DNA from: Clostridiales bacterium
GTDB taxonomy: Bacteria > Bacillota > Clostridia > Lachnospirales > Lachnospiraceae
Direction: 5' to 3'
Assembly (NCBI GenBank): GCA_023663185.1
Contig: JAMPHY010000004.1
Span: forward strand, 62,001 to 126,000
DNA length: 64,000 nt
The notes beneath the pieces are model-generated. The model had not been told where the DNA came from. It searched no databases and was given only the letters and a program-made list of their open reading frames with translations. Positions 8,666 to 16,262 of this stretch are shown here, piece by piece. The first letter of the stretch is position 1. The number at the start of each line of letters is the position of its first letter. The translations under genes were made by a program, and so were the position numbers.

Positions 8666-8866
8666 ATGCGAAGCAGAGATTTATTTTCAATATCGGTGGA
8701 GCTTGGTGGCGTTGCAATGACGTTATCCGGGCTTGGAAATCAGTTGAACCGAGAAGAAACGGACGTATTAACACCTGAGGCTATGAAAACTGCACTTAAT
8801 AGCATATCGAACCATTTAGAGCGCATAGCAGAAGATTTAGAGAGTATGGATGACAGGAAAGCATGA
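8666..8866 (+). CDS. Small hypothetical protein
   Basis: A 66-residue soluble protein (begins MRSRDLFSISVELGGVAMTL, ends in a predicted helix ISNHLERIAEDLESMDD) behind a strong GGGGG ribosome site. The composition is ordinary for a protein (Leu, Glu, Ser), and the strand has a plausible promoter, so I consider it a real gene. I do not recognise a family. It lies between the Rpn gene and the translation-factor operon and shows no link to either. Confidence 0.5.
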   Translation: MRSRDLFSISVELGGVAMTLSGLGNQLNREETDVLTPEAMKTALNSISNHLERIAEDLESMDDRKA

Positions 8867-9003
8867 AAGGTTACAAAGTGTTGAGTTAAGAGTTGAGAAG
8901 TTGAATGTTTTGAAGTTTTGGTTTTGGGAGTTTTTCTTTTGAGGGGGTTGAGAGTTCTTCGTTTGGGCGTTTGGGAGTTTTTGGAGTTTTTCAAATTTTC
9001 CGC
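8867..9003 (+). repeat. G/T-rich low-complexity stretch
   Basis: About 120 bases consist almost only of G, T and A on the plus strand, with recurring GTTGAG, GAGTT and GGGAGTTTTT words and almost no C. No coding signal is seen. It separates the small gene from the infC promoter and may be a simple-sequence expansion. Confidence 0.6.
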
Positions 9004-9032
9004 TTGACAGCACACAGAAACTATGATAGAGT
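9004..9032 (+). promoter_or_regulatory. Promoter of the infC-rpmI-rplT operon
   Basis: TTGACA at 9004-9009, a 17-base spacer and TAGAGT at 9027-9032. It starts a leader of roughly 200 bases before infC. Confidence 0.6.
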
Positions 9033-9038
9033 ATCATA

Positions 9039-9266
9039 CGTGTAAGGGGATTTACACATAAAATCAAGCAGAGTATCCACTCTCACCTTGCGGCGATTGT
9101 GCCAGCATGAGTTCATAACTCATAATGATAGGAAATATGTTTCCTATTATATGTATGTGCATAATTTCGGTATAAATATGTCCGAATTGTTCTGTACATA
9201 GGGTTGGGTGGATAGTTATGCTATCCATTTTTTGTTCTATTGAAAAATTGTGAGGAGGGTAAAGCT
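9039..9266 (+). ncRNA. infC operon leader (L20-leader-like attenuator)
   Basis: The untranslated leader holds successive hairpins: GTGTAA..TTACAC (about 9039-9056), TGAGTTcataACTCA (about 9109-9124), ATAGGAAAtatgTTTCCTAT (about 9129-9148) and a terminator at 9209-9233 just before the infC ribosome site. In Firmicutes this operon is commonly repressed by its own product L20, which binds the leader and favours termination. The position and terminator agree with that; the L20 binding fold itself was not verified. Confidence 0.6.
9209..9233 (+). terminator. Intrinsic terminator/attenuator before infC
   Basis: TGGATAG (9209-9215), loop TTATG and CTATCCA (9221-9227) followed directly by six T. It stands after the promoter and before the coding start, so it must act as an attenuator that is read through under some conditions. 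Confidence 0.85.
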
Positions 9267-9773
9267 ATTAGCGAATTATTCATTAACGAACAGATTAAGG
9301 ACAAAGAAGTCAGGGTAATAGGCGAAGACGGTGAACAGCTTGGAATTATGTCTCCTAAGGAGGCGCTTAAGCTTGCTGAGGAAGCGGGAGTCGATTTGGT
9401 GAAAATCGCGCCGACGGCTAATCCGCCTGTATGCAGGATTGTAGATTACGGTAAGTACAAGTACGAGCAGACCAGAAAAGAAAAAGAAGCAAAGAAAAAG
9501 CAGAGAGTCATTGAAATCAAAGAAATCCGGCTTTCACCGAATATTGATACCAATGATTTAAATACGAAAGTGAATGCGGCAAGAAAGTTCATTGCAAAAG
9601 GCGACAGGGTGAAGGTTACGCTTCGTTTCAGGGGGCGTGAAATGACGCATATGAACAACAGCAAACACATTCTTGATGATTTTGCCGAAGCGCTTGCAGA
9701 CGTAGCTGTTATTGAAAAAGCGCCGAAGGTAGAGGGGCGTAGTATGACTATGTTTTTAGCTGAAAAGCGATAA
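9267..9773 (+). CDS. infC: Translation initiation factor IF-3
   Basis: A 168-residue IF-3: N-terminal FINEQIKDKEVRVIGEDGEQLG, the linker with KYKYEQTRKEKEAKKKQR, and the C-terminal domain with RLSPNIDTNDLNTK and VTLRFRGREMTH. It binds the 30S subunit, prevents subunit joining and checks the start codon. The start is the rare ATT at 9267, placed 7 bases after GAGGAGGG. A TTG at 9240 lies before this ribosome site and would give extra residues not found in the family. The AUU start is the classic device by which IF-3 represses its own synthesis. First gene of the infC-rpmI-rplT operon. Confidence 0.95.
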   Translation: MSELFINEQIKDKEVRVIGEDGEQLGIMSPKEALKLAEEAGVDLVKIAPTANPPVCRIVDYGKYKYEQTRKEKEAKKKQRVIEIKEIRLSPNIDTNDLNTKVNAARKFIAKGDRVKVTLRFRGREMTHMNNSKHILDDFAEALADVAVIEKAPKVEGRSMTMFLAEKR

Positions 9774-9847
9774 GCTTGTTCAGTTTAAAATAATCGATAT
9801 CCCTTGATATCTCATGAATATATTAAATGTTAGGAGGAGTTTTTGAA

Positions 9848-10045
9848 ATGCCAAAAATGAAGACAAACAGGTCAGCAGCAAAACGTTTTAAAGTAACCGG
9901 TACGGGTAAATTAAAGAGAAATAAAGCTTATAAACGCCATATCTTAACTAAGAAATCTTCTAAGACCAAGAGAAATCTTAGAAAACCCGCTATTACAGAT
10001 TCAACGAATGTAAAGAATATGAAAAAGATATTGCCTTATTTGTAA
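9848..10045 (+). CDS. rpmI: 50S ribosomal protein L35
   Basis: A 65-residue basic protein starting [24 protein letters not shown], the family-typical N-terminus, with [17 protein letters not shown] in the middle and MKKILPYL at the end. Start chosen at ATG 9848 because AGGAGG lies 8 bases upstream; an in-frame ATG at 9827 precedes that ribosome site. L35 is a small component of the large ribosomal subunit. It sits between infC and rplT, the conserved bacterial order. Confidence 0.97.
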   Translation: MPKMKTNRSAAKRFKVTGTGKLKRNKAYKRHILTKKSSKTKRNLRKPAITDSTNVKNMKKILPYL

Positions 10046-10097
10046 GATTTCACGTTTGCAGATATTTTGAAAGAGAGTCGTAAGGAGGAAGAAAGAA

Positions 10098-10454
10098 ATG
10101 GCAAGAATTAAAGGCGGTATGAACGCTAGGAAAAAGCATAACAGAGTTTTAAAACTTGCAAAAGGATACAGAGGTGCAAGATCAAAACAGTATAGAGTAG
10201 CAAAACAGTCCGTAATGAGAGCGTTAGCTTCATCATATGCCGGCAGAAAAGAAAGAAAACGCCAGTTCAGACGCTTATGGATTGCACGTATCAACGCGGC
10301 TGCAAGAATGAACGGAATATCTTACAGCAAATTTATGTATGGACTTAAGAATGCAGGCGTTGACATTAACAGAAAGATGTTAGCTGAGATGGCAGTAAAC
10401 GATGCGGAAGGATTTAAGAGTCTTTCAGAGCTTGCCAAAGCTAATCTTAAGTAA
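10098..10454 (+). CDS. rplT: 50S ribosomal protein L20
   Basis: A 118-residue protein with the family pattern [32 protein letters not shown], and the C-terminal [24 protein letters not shown]20 binds 23S rRNA early in large-subunit assembly and in Firmicutes and proteobacteria also represses its own operon by binding the leader or messenger. Preceded by AAGGAGGAAG. Last gene of the operon; no classic T-run terminator follows, but a palindromic element (10495-10564) lies 40 bases downstream. Confidence 0.97.
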   Translation: MARIKGGMNARKKHNRVLKLAKGYRGARSKQYRVAKQSVMRALASSYAGRKERKRQFRRLWIARINAAARMNGISYSKFMYGLKNAGVDINRKMLAEMAVNDAEGFKSLSELAKANLK

Positions 10455-10494
10455 GACAAGCGGTAATTGGGTATTTTGAAGTAACAGTTTGGCT

Positions 10495-10564
10495 CGGCAG
10501 CGAGGGACTCATATGTTTTACGAAGTGAGTGCGTACCGCAAGGAAAACACATGTCTCTCTGCCG
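10495..10564. repeat. Palindromic intergenic element, CATATG family (copy 1)
   Basis: CGGCAG (10495-10500) pairs with CTGCCG (10559-10564). The arms continue imperfectly inward through GACTCATATGTTTT on the left and AAAACACATGTC on the right. The apex contains GAAGTGAGTGCGTACCGC. It follows rplT and resembles, in its CATATG-bearing arms, the elements near 12.7, 22.8, 24.1, 26.1, 27.3 and 61.2 kb. Confidence 0.6.
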
Positions 10565-10607
10565 CCTGCAGACGAACTGCTGCTTTAGAACTTAAGCTTA
10601 TAGGGGC

Positions 10608-10636
10608 TTGCTTTTTTAAATGAAGTTGGTTATAAT
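10608..10636 (+). promoter_or_regulatory. Promoter of the tRNA-Pro gene
   Basis: TTGCTT (10608-10613), 17-base spacer, perfect TATAAT (10631-10636). The expected start falls about 4 bases before the mature tRNA 5' end. Confidence 0.7.
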
Positions 10637-10646
10637 AAATATGTTT

Positions 10647-10719
10647 CGGGATGTGGCTCAGGTGGTAGAGCGCTACTTTAGGGAAGTAGAGGTCGCAAGT
10701 TCAAGTCTTGTCATTCCGA
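10647..10719 (+). tRNA. tRNA-Pro (anticodon AGG)
   Basis: The 73 bases fold as a full cloverleaf. Acceptor CGGGATG pairs with CATTCCG (one G-T pair), the D stem GCTC pairs with GAGC, and the anticodon stem CTACT pairs with AGTAG around loop TTAGGGA. The T stem GCAAG pairs with CTTGT around TTCAAGT, and the discriminator is A. T33 precedes AGG and G37 follows it, as expected for proline tRNAs. CCA is not encoded. The body matches bacterial tRNA-Pro closely. The first anticodon base A is unusual in bacteria and would normally need conversion to inosine or a special decoding mode. Confidence 0.9.
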
Positions 10720-10765
10720 TTGGGAGAAAGTCTTAAGATATTGATATAGATGGGAGCTGGTAAGT

Positions 10766-11008
10766 TTGGATAATGAAATGAAATTGATGATAAATACTAT
10801 TATTGATGAAATGGGAAGAATGGAAGAAAGAATTAATAAACGTTTTATTGAGGTAGGCGGACGCTTTGACAGAATAGAAAAGCGTCTAGATGAAATGCAG
10901 CATGAAATTAATGCTTGTAAGTTAGAGCGTGAGTCAGTTGGATTATTGATTAAAAAAATAGACGAGTTAGAACGGCGAATTGAAGAATTGGAAAAGAAAA
11001 TAGCATAG
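10766..11008 (+). CDS. Small coiled-coil protein
   Basis: An 80-residue, highly charged helical protein with heptad-like repeats (RMEERINKRFIEVGGRFDRIEKRLDEMQ, then IDELERRIEELEKKIA), so it probably forms a coiled-coil oligomer in the cytoplasm. The likely start is TTG 10766 with GGGAG about 9 bases upstream; an ATG at 10778 is an alternative. I do not recognise a specific family; similar short coiled coils occur as phage or regulatory accessory proteins. A strong terminator follows at once. It may share a transcript with the upstream tRNA. Confidence 0.6.
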   Translation: MDNEMKLMINTIIDEMGRMEERINKRFIEVGGRFDRIEKRLDEMQHEINACKLERESVGLLIKKIDELERRIEELEKKIA

Positions 11009-11022
11009 GAGAGCCAATAAAA

Positions 11023-11063
11023 TAGCTGCAGTTCACATATACAAGTGAATTGCAGCTATAAAT
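11023..11063 (+). terminator. Intrinsic terminator
   Basis: TAGCTGCAGTTCAC pairs with GTGAATTGCAGCTA around an ATATACAA loop, followed by a T-rich tail (AAATATTTTATTC). It ends transcription of the coiled-coil gene. Confidence 0.85.
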
Positions 11064-11113
11064 ATTTTATTCAATTTGATAACAACCATTAAACAGATTG
11101 TGCAGTTATTAAC

Positions 11114-12442
11114 TTACATCACTAAATCCGACTTAGGCATATGGCTGTCAATAAAGCTCTCAAACTTATCCTGACAAATCGGCTTAGAGAAATAGTAGCC
11201 CTGCTGTATCTGACAGCCTATCTCAGACAGATAGTTGCTTTGCTCTAAAGTCTCGACGCCCTCACAAAGAGAAGTGATTTGCAGCCTCTTAGCCATATCC
11301 ACCACGCAGGAGATAATAACCTTATCATTTTCTTTAAGGTGTTCATCATCATCACTGTCTTTTAAGAAAACCTTGTCAAGTTTGATAATATCTATCGGCA
11401 GCTTGCTTAAAAGGTTCAGGGAAGAGTAGCCGGAGCCAAAATCGTCCATAGATACTCGCGCGCCCATCGCATGAAAACCATCAACTAATTGAAGCGCCTT
11501 ATCAGTATTCTCGATATAAATGCTTTCCGTCAGCTCAAATTCTATCATTTCCGGCGGAATCCGGTACTCGTCAAACAGCGATTTTATATAAGGAAGAATT
11601 TCAAGCTTCTGCAAATGAATCCTCGATACATTGACGGAAATCGGAACTATCGGTTTATTTTCACGAATCCGTTTGCTGATAAACTTAAAGACTTCACGGT
11701 ATACAAAATTATCCAAGTCGATTATCTGACCGCTATGCTCGATTAACGGTATAAATTCATCAGGGAAAATAAAGGTGCCGTCCGGTTTTTGCCAGCGGAT
11801 TAACGCTTCTGCACCTATTATGTTGAGCGTTTCAGTCTGCATTTTTGGTTGATAGTATACCTTAAATTCACCGTTTTGCAGAGCGTCGGGTAAACTGGAG
11901 GTAATCTCAACTTCCTTTTTAATACCCTCAAGCATCTGGTGGTTGAATAAAACACAACATTCATTATCCATCTCTTTAGCGACTTTTCGCGCTAAGTTGG
12001 CATTGGATACGACTGTTGCAGCGTCTAACCTTCTGTCATCTTTAGAAATGATGGAGATGCCTGTACACAATTTTAACTTTGCGTCCAGATATTTTCTTTG
12101 CAGTTTAATTTCAAAGTCGAGATTGGTCTGCTGTATTATATCCCTGAAATCGTTGTCAGACCTGTTTTCGCTTAAATACGACGCCGTTACTATATTATCA
12201 GAATAAACTCTTGCCGCGCAAATCGTATTTGGGTTATTTTTGGTCGCAAGCTCAACAAACTCTTTTAACAGCATATCGCCGCGCTGATATCCGTATGTGT
12301 CGTTAATATATTTGAAATGCTTGATATCGGTGTAAACAACGGCAATGCGCCGGTCGCCCATCTTGGCAATTTCTTTGTCCAATTTTATTAAAAAATCTTC
12401 GTATCTTTGTAGTCCGGTTAAAGTGTCTCTTGCTTGTGCCAT
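11114..12442 (-). CDS. GGDEF-EAL protein, likely active c-di-GMP phosphodiesterase with degenerate GGDEF
   Basis: A 442-residue soluble protein. Residues 1-165 form a GGDEF domain (TLTGLQRYEDFL, then DIKHFKYINDTYGYQRGD), but the active-site loop reads RVYSDNIV near 78-85 instead of GGDEF, so cyclase activity is not expected. Residues 185-430 form an EAL domain with the catalytic set intact: AEALIRW (211-217), NVSRIHL (271-277), ELTES (304-308), MDDFGSGYSS (332-341), IKLDKVF (353-359) and CEGVET (393-398). It should hydrolyse c-di-GMP to pGpG. No sensor or membrane segment is present, so the degenerate GGDEF may sense GTP. It is a single-gene unit on the minus strand. Confidence 0.92.
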   Translation of the reverse strand: MAQARDTLTGLQRYEDFLIKLDKEIAKMGDRRIAVVYTDIKHFKYINDTYGYQRGDMLLKEFVELATKNNPNTICAARVYSDNIVTASYLSENRSDNDFRDIIQQTNLDFEIKLQRKYLDAKLKLCTGISIISKDDRRLDAATVVSNANLARKVAKEMDNECCVLFNHQMLEGIKKEVEITSSLPDALQNGEFKVYYQPKMQTETLNIIGAEALIRWQKPDGTFIFPDEFIPLIEHSGQIIDLDNFVYREVFKFISKRIRENKPIVPISVNVSRIHLQKLEILPYIKSLFDEYRIPPEMIEFELTESIYIENTDKALQLVDGFHAMGARVSMDDFGSGYSSLNLLSKLPIDIIKLDKVFLKDSDDDEHLKENDKVIISCVVDMAKRLQITSLCEGVETLEQSNYLSEIGCQIQQGYYFSKPICQDKFESFIDSHMPKSDLVM

Positions 12443-12653
12443 GTAGATAACGCCGCCCTTTCTATGCGAGCAAAAGTGTTCGTTGAAATTTGTTTAAGAA
12501 CAGTTTACAATTTTCGAGTGTAAGTGTCAATAAAAATTTGGATAAATTTGCTATAAATTTATTGTATAATTTTATTATTTTATATATTTTTTATAGTGGT
12601 GTAAGTGGTGCAAAGGAATTATACTGTTAAATCCGCCGATTAGTTATGGACTA

Positions 12654-12709
12654 AGTTAAGGCTACAGGTACATGGAGACATATGCGTACATGGACTTGTA
12701 GCCCTAACT
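12654..12709. repeat. Palindromic intergenic element, CATATG family (copy 2)
   Basis: AGTTAaGGCTACAgGTaCATG on the left pairs with CATGgACtTGTAGCC-cTAACT on the right around GGAGACATATGCGTA. It lies between the divergent EAL gene and the 98-residue ORF, upstream of the promoter at 12737. There is no T run, so it is not a standard terminator. Confidence 0.65.
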
Positions 12710-12736
12710 GTCCTAACTGTCGTGTGGATAAATGAA

Positions 12737-12765
12737 TTGACAATATCAGAATTGTGAAATATGAT
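12737..12765 (+). promoter_or_regulatory. Sigma-A promoter for the gene at 12813
   Basis: TTGACA (12737-12742), 17-base spacer, TATGAT (12760-12765). The rest of the gap between 12443 and 12736 holds AT-rich sequence and the palindrome at 12654-12709; nothing else was recognised there. Confidence 0.75.
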
Positions 12766-12812
12766 TAAATATACGGAAAAAAGTAGTACAATATGAGGAG
12801 TAGCTTAAAATC

Positions 12813-13109
12813 ATGATTGATAAAGCAACATTCCACCCGCTTAACTATATTAAGAAAGAAGAGTATTCCGGCAGCATGGAAGGAATGCGCTATATGCTTA
12901 AGAAGGTAAAAGTTGAAGACGGGGAGAAAATCAGGGTGACAATTTGGCCGGAGCCATATGGAATTAGACGGACGCCGGTGGAAGAAAAGCAGCATATAGA
13001 TGTGCCGTTAAGTACAGAAGGAGTGGAGCAGGCAGCGGACTGGCTCAACGAACAGTATGAGGCGCAAAAAGAGCGCTGGAAGGAAAGTTTGCGTAAACCG
13101 TGGGTTTAA
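12813..13109 (+). CDS. Conserved hypothetical protein (98 aa)
   Basis: A soluble 98-residue protein (begins MIDKATFHPLNYIKKEEY; contains IRVTIWPEPYGIRRTPVEEKQ and a C-terminal amphipathic helix EGVEQAADWLNEQYEAQKERW). A good promoter and a GAGGAG ribosome site support it as a real gene. No signal peptide or membrane span. I do not recognise a named family. It is followed by a long A-rich simple-sequence stretch and then the MATE gene on the same strand, so co-transcription with that exporter is possible. Confidence 0.65.
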   Translation: MIDKATFHPLNYIKKEEYSGSMEGMRYMLKKVKVEDGEKIRVTIWPEPYGIRRTPVEEKQHIDVPLSTEGVEQAADWLNEQYEAQKERWKESLRKPWV

Positions 13110-13245
13110 GCGTGTAAATTAAGAGCAAATAAATAAAATAAACAAGCGAGAACAAACAAATAAATAAGTAAGAACAAATAAATTAAGAATAAATGAATTA
13201 AGTAAGAATAAGTAAGAATAAGTAAGAAGAAAGATAAGTAAGGAA
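13110..13245 (+). repeat. A-rich simple-sequence repeats
   Basis: A run dominated by AATAAATAAG and TAAGTAAGAA words; the unit TAAGTAAGAA occurs about three times in tandem near 13199-13230. Almost no C or G apart from single G. It forms the untranslated region just before the MATE gene and ends in the AAGGAAG ribosome site. Slippage could vary its length. Confidence 0.7.
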
Positions 13246-13255
13246 GTAGATATAC

Positions 13256-14632
13256 ATGTCAGATAAATCACAAAATGCAAAATACGAAATGGATATGTGC
13301 AGCGGGCCGATACTCAGTAAAATCCTTTTATTTACATTGCCGCTGATGTTTTCAAGTATTTTACAACTACTGTTCAATGCGGCGGATATTATTGTGGTCG
13401 GCAGATTTGCAGGCGATAATTCTTTAGCGGCGGTGGGTTCTACATCATCGCTGATTAATCTTTTGGTTAATTTTTTCATGGGCTTGTCGGTCGGGGCGAA
13501 TGTGCTGGTTGCACGGTATTTTGGGGCGAAGCAGTCAAAAGATTTATCCGAGACGGTGCATACCGCTATGCTTCTTAGTATATGCAGCGGAATTGTTCTT
13601 GCCTTAATCGGTCTGGTGGGTGTGAAGCAGATTCTTATCTGGATGGATTCGCCGGAAGAAGTGCTTCCGCTTTCTGCGCTTTATCTGCGCATATATTTTC
13701 TGGGAATGCCTGCGACGATGTTATATAACTTTGGCAGCGCTATTATGAGGGCGACGGGGGATACCAGACGTCCGCTCTACTATCTTTCGATAGCAGGAGT
13801 TATTAATGTACTTCTTAATCTGTTGTTTGTCATCGTATTTAAGATGGACGTAGCGGGCGTCGCCACGGCGACGGTCGTTTCTCAGTGTATCTCGGCATTT
13901 CTGATAGTCAGATGTATGATAGGCGAGCAGGCGGGGGAAATACGCCTTAAAATATCGGAGCTTCATATAAATAAGGACAAATTTTTCAGGATACTGCGTA
14001 TCGGACTGCCGGCTAGTTTTCAAGGGATTCTATTTTCATTTTCCAATGTAATAATTCAGTCTTCCGTCAATTCATTTGGCAAGACGGTGGTTGCGGGCAA
14101 TTCCGCCGCCGCCAATTTGGAGGGCTTTGTCTATGTGGCGATGAACGCTTTTCATCAGGCGACGATTTCCTTCACGAGTCAGAATGTGGGAGCCGCCAAA
14201 TATGAAAGGATAAATAAAATTCTCTACACATCTTTGGCGTGTGTACTGGTCGTGGGAACGGTGCTTGGGAATATCGTCGCATTATGCGGATATCCGCTGC
14301 TTAGCATGTATACGACAAGCAGGATAGTTATGGATGCAGGCATGAAAAGGGTGCGGGTAATATGCACGACATATGCGCTCTGCGGCATGATGGACGTTAT
14401 GGTAGGCTCGCTACGGGGCTTGGGATATTCCATTATGCCTATGATAGTATCTTTGATTGGCGCGTGCGGACTCAGGTTAGTATTTATTTTTACGATTTTT
14501 AGATTAGAACAGTTCCATAATGTGACGGCGCTTTATATGACCTATCCGATAAGCTGGCTGATTACGTTTCTTACGCATGTGGCATGCTTTATCGTGGTGC
14601 GGAGAAAAATAGGCGAGCGCAAGATAAACTAA
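13256..14632 (+). CDS. MATE family efflux transporter
   Basis: A 458-residue protein with about 12 transmembrane segments and MATE landmarks: GPILSKILLFTLPLMFSSILQLLFNAADIIVVGRFAG at residues 14-50, SLAAVGSTSSLINLLVNFFMGLSVGANVLVARYFGA, and the repeat in the second half (GLPASFQGILFSFSNVII, then NAFHQATISFTSQNVGA). The family exports cationic drugs or metabolites in exchange for Na+ or H+. It is preceded by AAGTAAGGAAG. The next gene, GH43, begins 25 bases after its stop and may be in the same operon. Confidence 0.95.
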   Translation: MSDKSQNAKYEMDMCSGPILSKILLFTLPLMFSSILQLLFNAADIIVVGRFAGDNSLAAVGSTSSLINLLVNFFMGLSVGANVLVARYFGAKQSKDLSETVHTAMLLSICSGIVLALIGLVGVKQILIWMDSPEEVLPLSALYLRIYFLGMPATMLYNFGSAIMRATGDTRRPLYYLSIAGVINVLLNLLFVIVFKMDVAGVATATVVSQCISAFLIVRCMIGEQAGEIRLKISELHINKDKFFRILRIGLPASFQGILFSFSNVIIQSSVNSFGKTVVAGNSAAANLEGFVYVAMNAFHQATISFTSQNVGAAKYERINKILYTSLACVLVVGTVLGNIVALCGYPLLSMYTTSRIVMDAGMKRVRVICTTYALCGMMDVMVGSLRGLGYSIMPMIVSLIGACGLRLVFIFTIFRLEQFHNVTALYMTYPISWLITFLTHVACFIVVRRKIGERKIN

Positions 14633-14657
14633 GTTTTTTATTACAAGGAGGCAGAGC

Positions 14658-16142
14658 ATGAAATACAAAAATCCGATTGTGCGGGGAATGAATCCGGATC
14701 CCAGCGTGTGCCGCGCAAATGACAAATATTATATGGTGTGCAGCACTTTTCAATATTTTCCGGGAGTGCCGCTGTTTGAGAGCGAGGATATGGTGAACTG
14801 GAAGAAGATAGGGCACTGTCTTACCAGAACGAGCCAGCTTGAGCTTAAGGGCGCGCAGACGACGGGCGGAATCTATGCGCCTACAATCAGATACAACGAC
14901 GGCAGATTTTATATGGTGACTACCAATGTGAGCATTGATAAGAATTTTTATGTATATACAGACGATATTTACGGCGAGTGGTCGGAGCCTGTATATGTGG
15001 AGCAGGGCGGTATTGATCCGTCTTTGTATTTTGAGGACGGCAGAAGCTTTTTTATAAGCAATGGGGAGGACGATAACGGCGGAAGCTGTATCAGAATGTG
15101 TGAAATCGAGATAGAAACCGGCAGGAAACTTAGCGAAACCAAACCGCTGTGGTACGGAAATGGCGGAAGGTACATAGAAGCGCCGCATTTATATAAGTTC
15201 GGCAAGTATTATTATATTCTGGACGCAGAGGGCGGTACGGAGTACGGGCATATGGTATGTTATGCCAGAAGTGAGAAGATGTGGGGACCTTTTGAGTCCT
15301 GCCCGAAAAATCCTGTGCTGACTAATCGTAATCTGGGCGGCTATCAACTTCAAGGTACGGGGCATGGCGACGTGATAGAAGATAAAGACGGAAACTGGTG
15401 GTTTATACATTTGGCGTTCCGCCAGATAGATAAGTGGCAGACCTATCACCATTTGGGGCGTGAGGTCTGTCTTGTTCCGGTTAAATGGCAGGACGGCTGG
15501 TTTTATATGGGCGATGGCACGGCTAAGTTGGAATATGAGCTTCCCGACATTGTGGGAGAGCAAAACGGACTTTCTTTCCGTAAGACTTTTGCGGATTTAT
15601 CGCTTAAAGCGGACTGGTGCTTCCTTAGGGAATACCGAGCAAGCCTTTATGAATTTGGTAAAGATTACCTGAAAATCAGAGCGTCAGCGGACGATATTTT
15701 TGGACTTGGCTATCCTTCCTTTGCGGCGATTAGGCAGAGCGAGTTCCAGATGGAAATCGAGTGTAAGGTGGAGGGAAACTGTAAAGAGGCTGGCGTAACG
15801 CTTTTCATGGACGAGAAGCATCATTATGATATATATTTGAATGATGAGGGCTGCGTGGTATTGCGGTATACGATTGGTTGCGTCAGCAAAGAAATGCAAT
15901 CGCTCAAGGTGCAGGACGGCAGCGCAGCGCTTAAAATCTCTGCCGATGCGCTGGGATACCGTTTTTATGCGGCGAGGGAAGGCGCACAGGGAGAGTATAC
16001 GGAGCTTGGATACGCCGATACGAGATACTTGTCTTCGGAGGTGGCAAGCGGCTTTACCGGAGTTATGATTGGACTTTATGCGGTAGATAGTGAGGGAAAA
16101 GAAGCAGTATTTAGGGATTTGGTGGTATCGCATGAGGAATAG
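14658..16142 (+). CDS. Glycoside hydrolase family 43 (beta-xylosidase / arabinofuranosidase-like)
   Basis: A 494-residue intracellular enzyme with no signal peptide. The five-bladed propeller (residues 1-310) has the GH43 catalytic triad positions: Asp14 in MNPDPSVC (general base), Asp120 in GGIDPSLYF (pKa modulator) and Glu174 in YIEAPHLYK (general acid). HGDVIEDKDGNWWFIHLAF near 235-253 is also typical. The C-terminal 180 residues form a beta-sandwich like GH43_C2, usual for beta-xylosidases of this type. It would release xylose or arabinose from imported oligosaccharides. It has an AAGGAGG site and follows the MATE gene closely. Confidence 0.92.
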   Translation: MKYKNPIVRGMNPDPSVCRANDKYYMVCSTFQYFPGVPLFESEDMVNWKKIGHCLTRTSQLELKGAQTTGGIYAPTIRYNDGRFYMVTTNVSIDKNFYVYTDDIYGEWSEPVYVEQGGIDPSLYFEDGRSFFISNGEDDNGGSCIRMCEIEIETGRKLSETKPLWYGNGGRYIEAPHLYKFGKYYYILDAEGGTEYGHMVCYARSEKMWGPFESCPKNPVLTNRNLGGYQLQGTGHGDVIEDKDGNWWFIHLAFRQIDKWQTYHHLGREVCLVPVKWQDGWFYMGDGTAKLEYELPDIVGEQNGLSFRKTFADLSLKADWCFLREYRASLYEFGKDYLKIRASADDIFGLGYPSFAAIRQSEFQMEIECKVEGNCKEAGVTLFMDEKHHYDIYLNDEGCVVLRYTIGCVSKEMQSLKVQDGSAALKISADALGYRFYAAREGAQGEYTELGYADTRYLSSEVASGFTGVMIGLYAVDSEGKEAVFRDLVVSHEE

Positions 16143-16193
16143 GCGTTTTTTTGACTTGAGAAAGTAAAAGTAAAATTTTTCGTTAAAAAGTAT

Positions 16194-16220
16194 TGACGGG
16201 GGGGTGAAACGTTGTATACT
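16194..16220 (+). promoter_or_regulatory. Putative promoter of the Sel1 lipoprotein gene
   Basis: TTGACG (16194-16199), 15-base spacer including seven G, and TATACT (16215-16220), about 45 bases before the start codon. The spacer is short, so strength is uncertain. Confidence 0.45.
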
Positions 16221-16262
16221 GTTTTTCGTTATAAAAACATATACAGTAAAAGGAGACGAAAA

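Noticed and set aside
9240-9266. TTG start of infC giving a longer N-terminus
   Set aside because: The frame enters before the GAGGAGGG ribosome site, and the family N-terminus starts at ATT 9267.
13110-13245. CRISPR-like array
   Set aside because: The units are simple A-rich words of about 10 bases without spacers or constant length.
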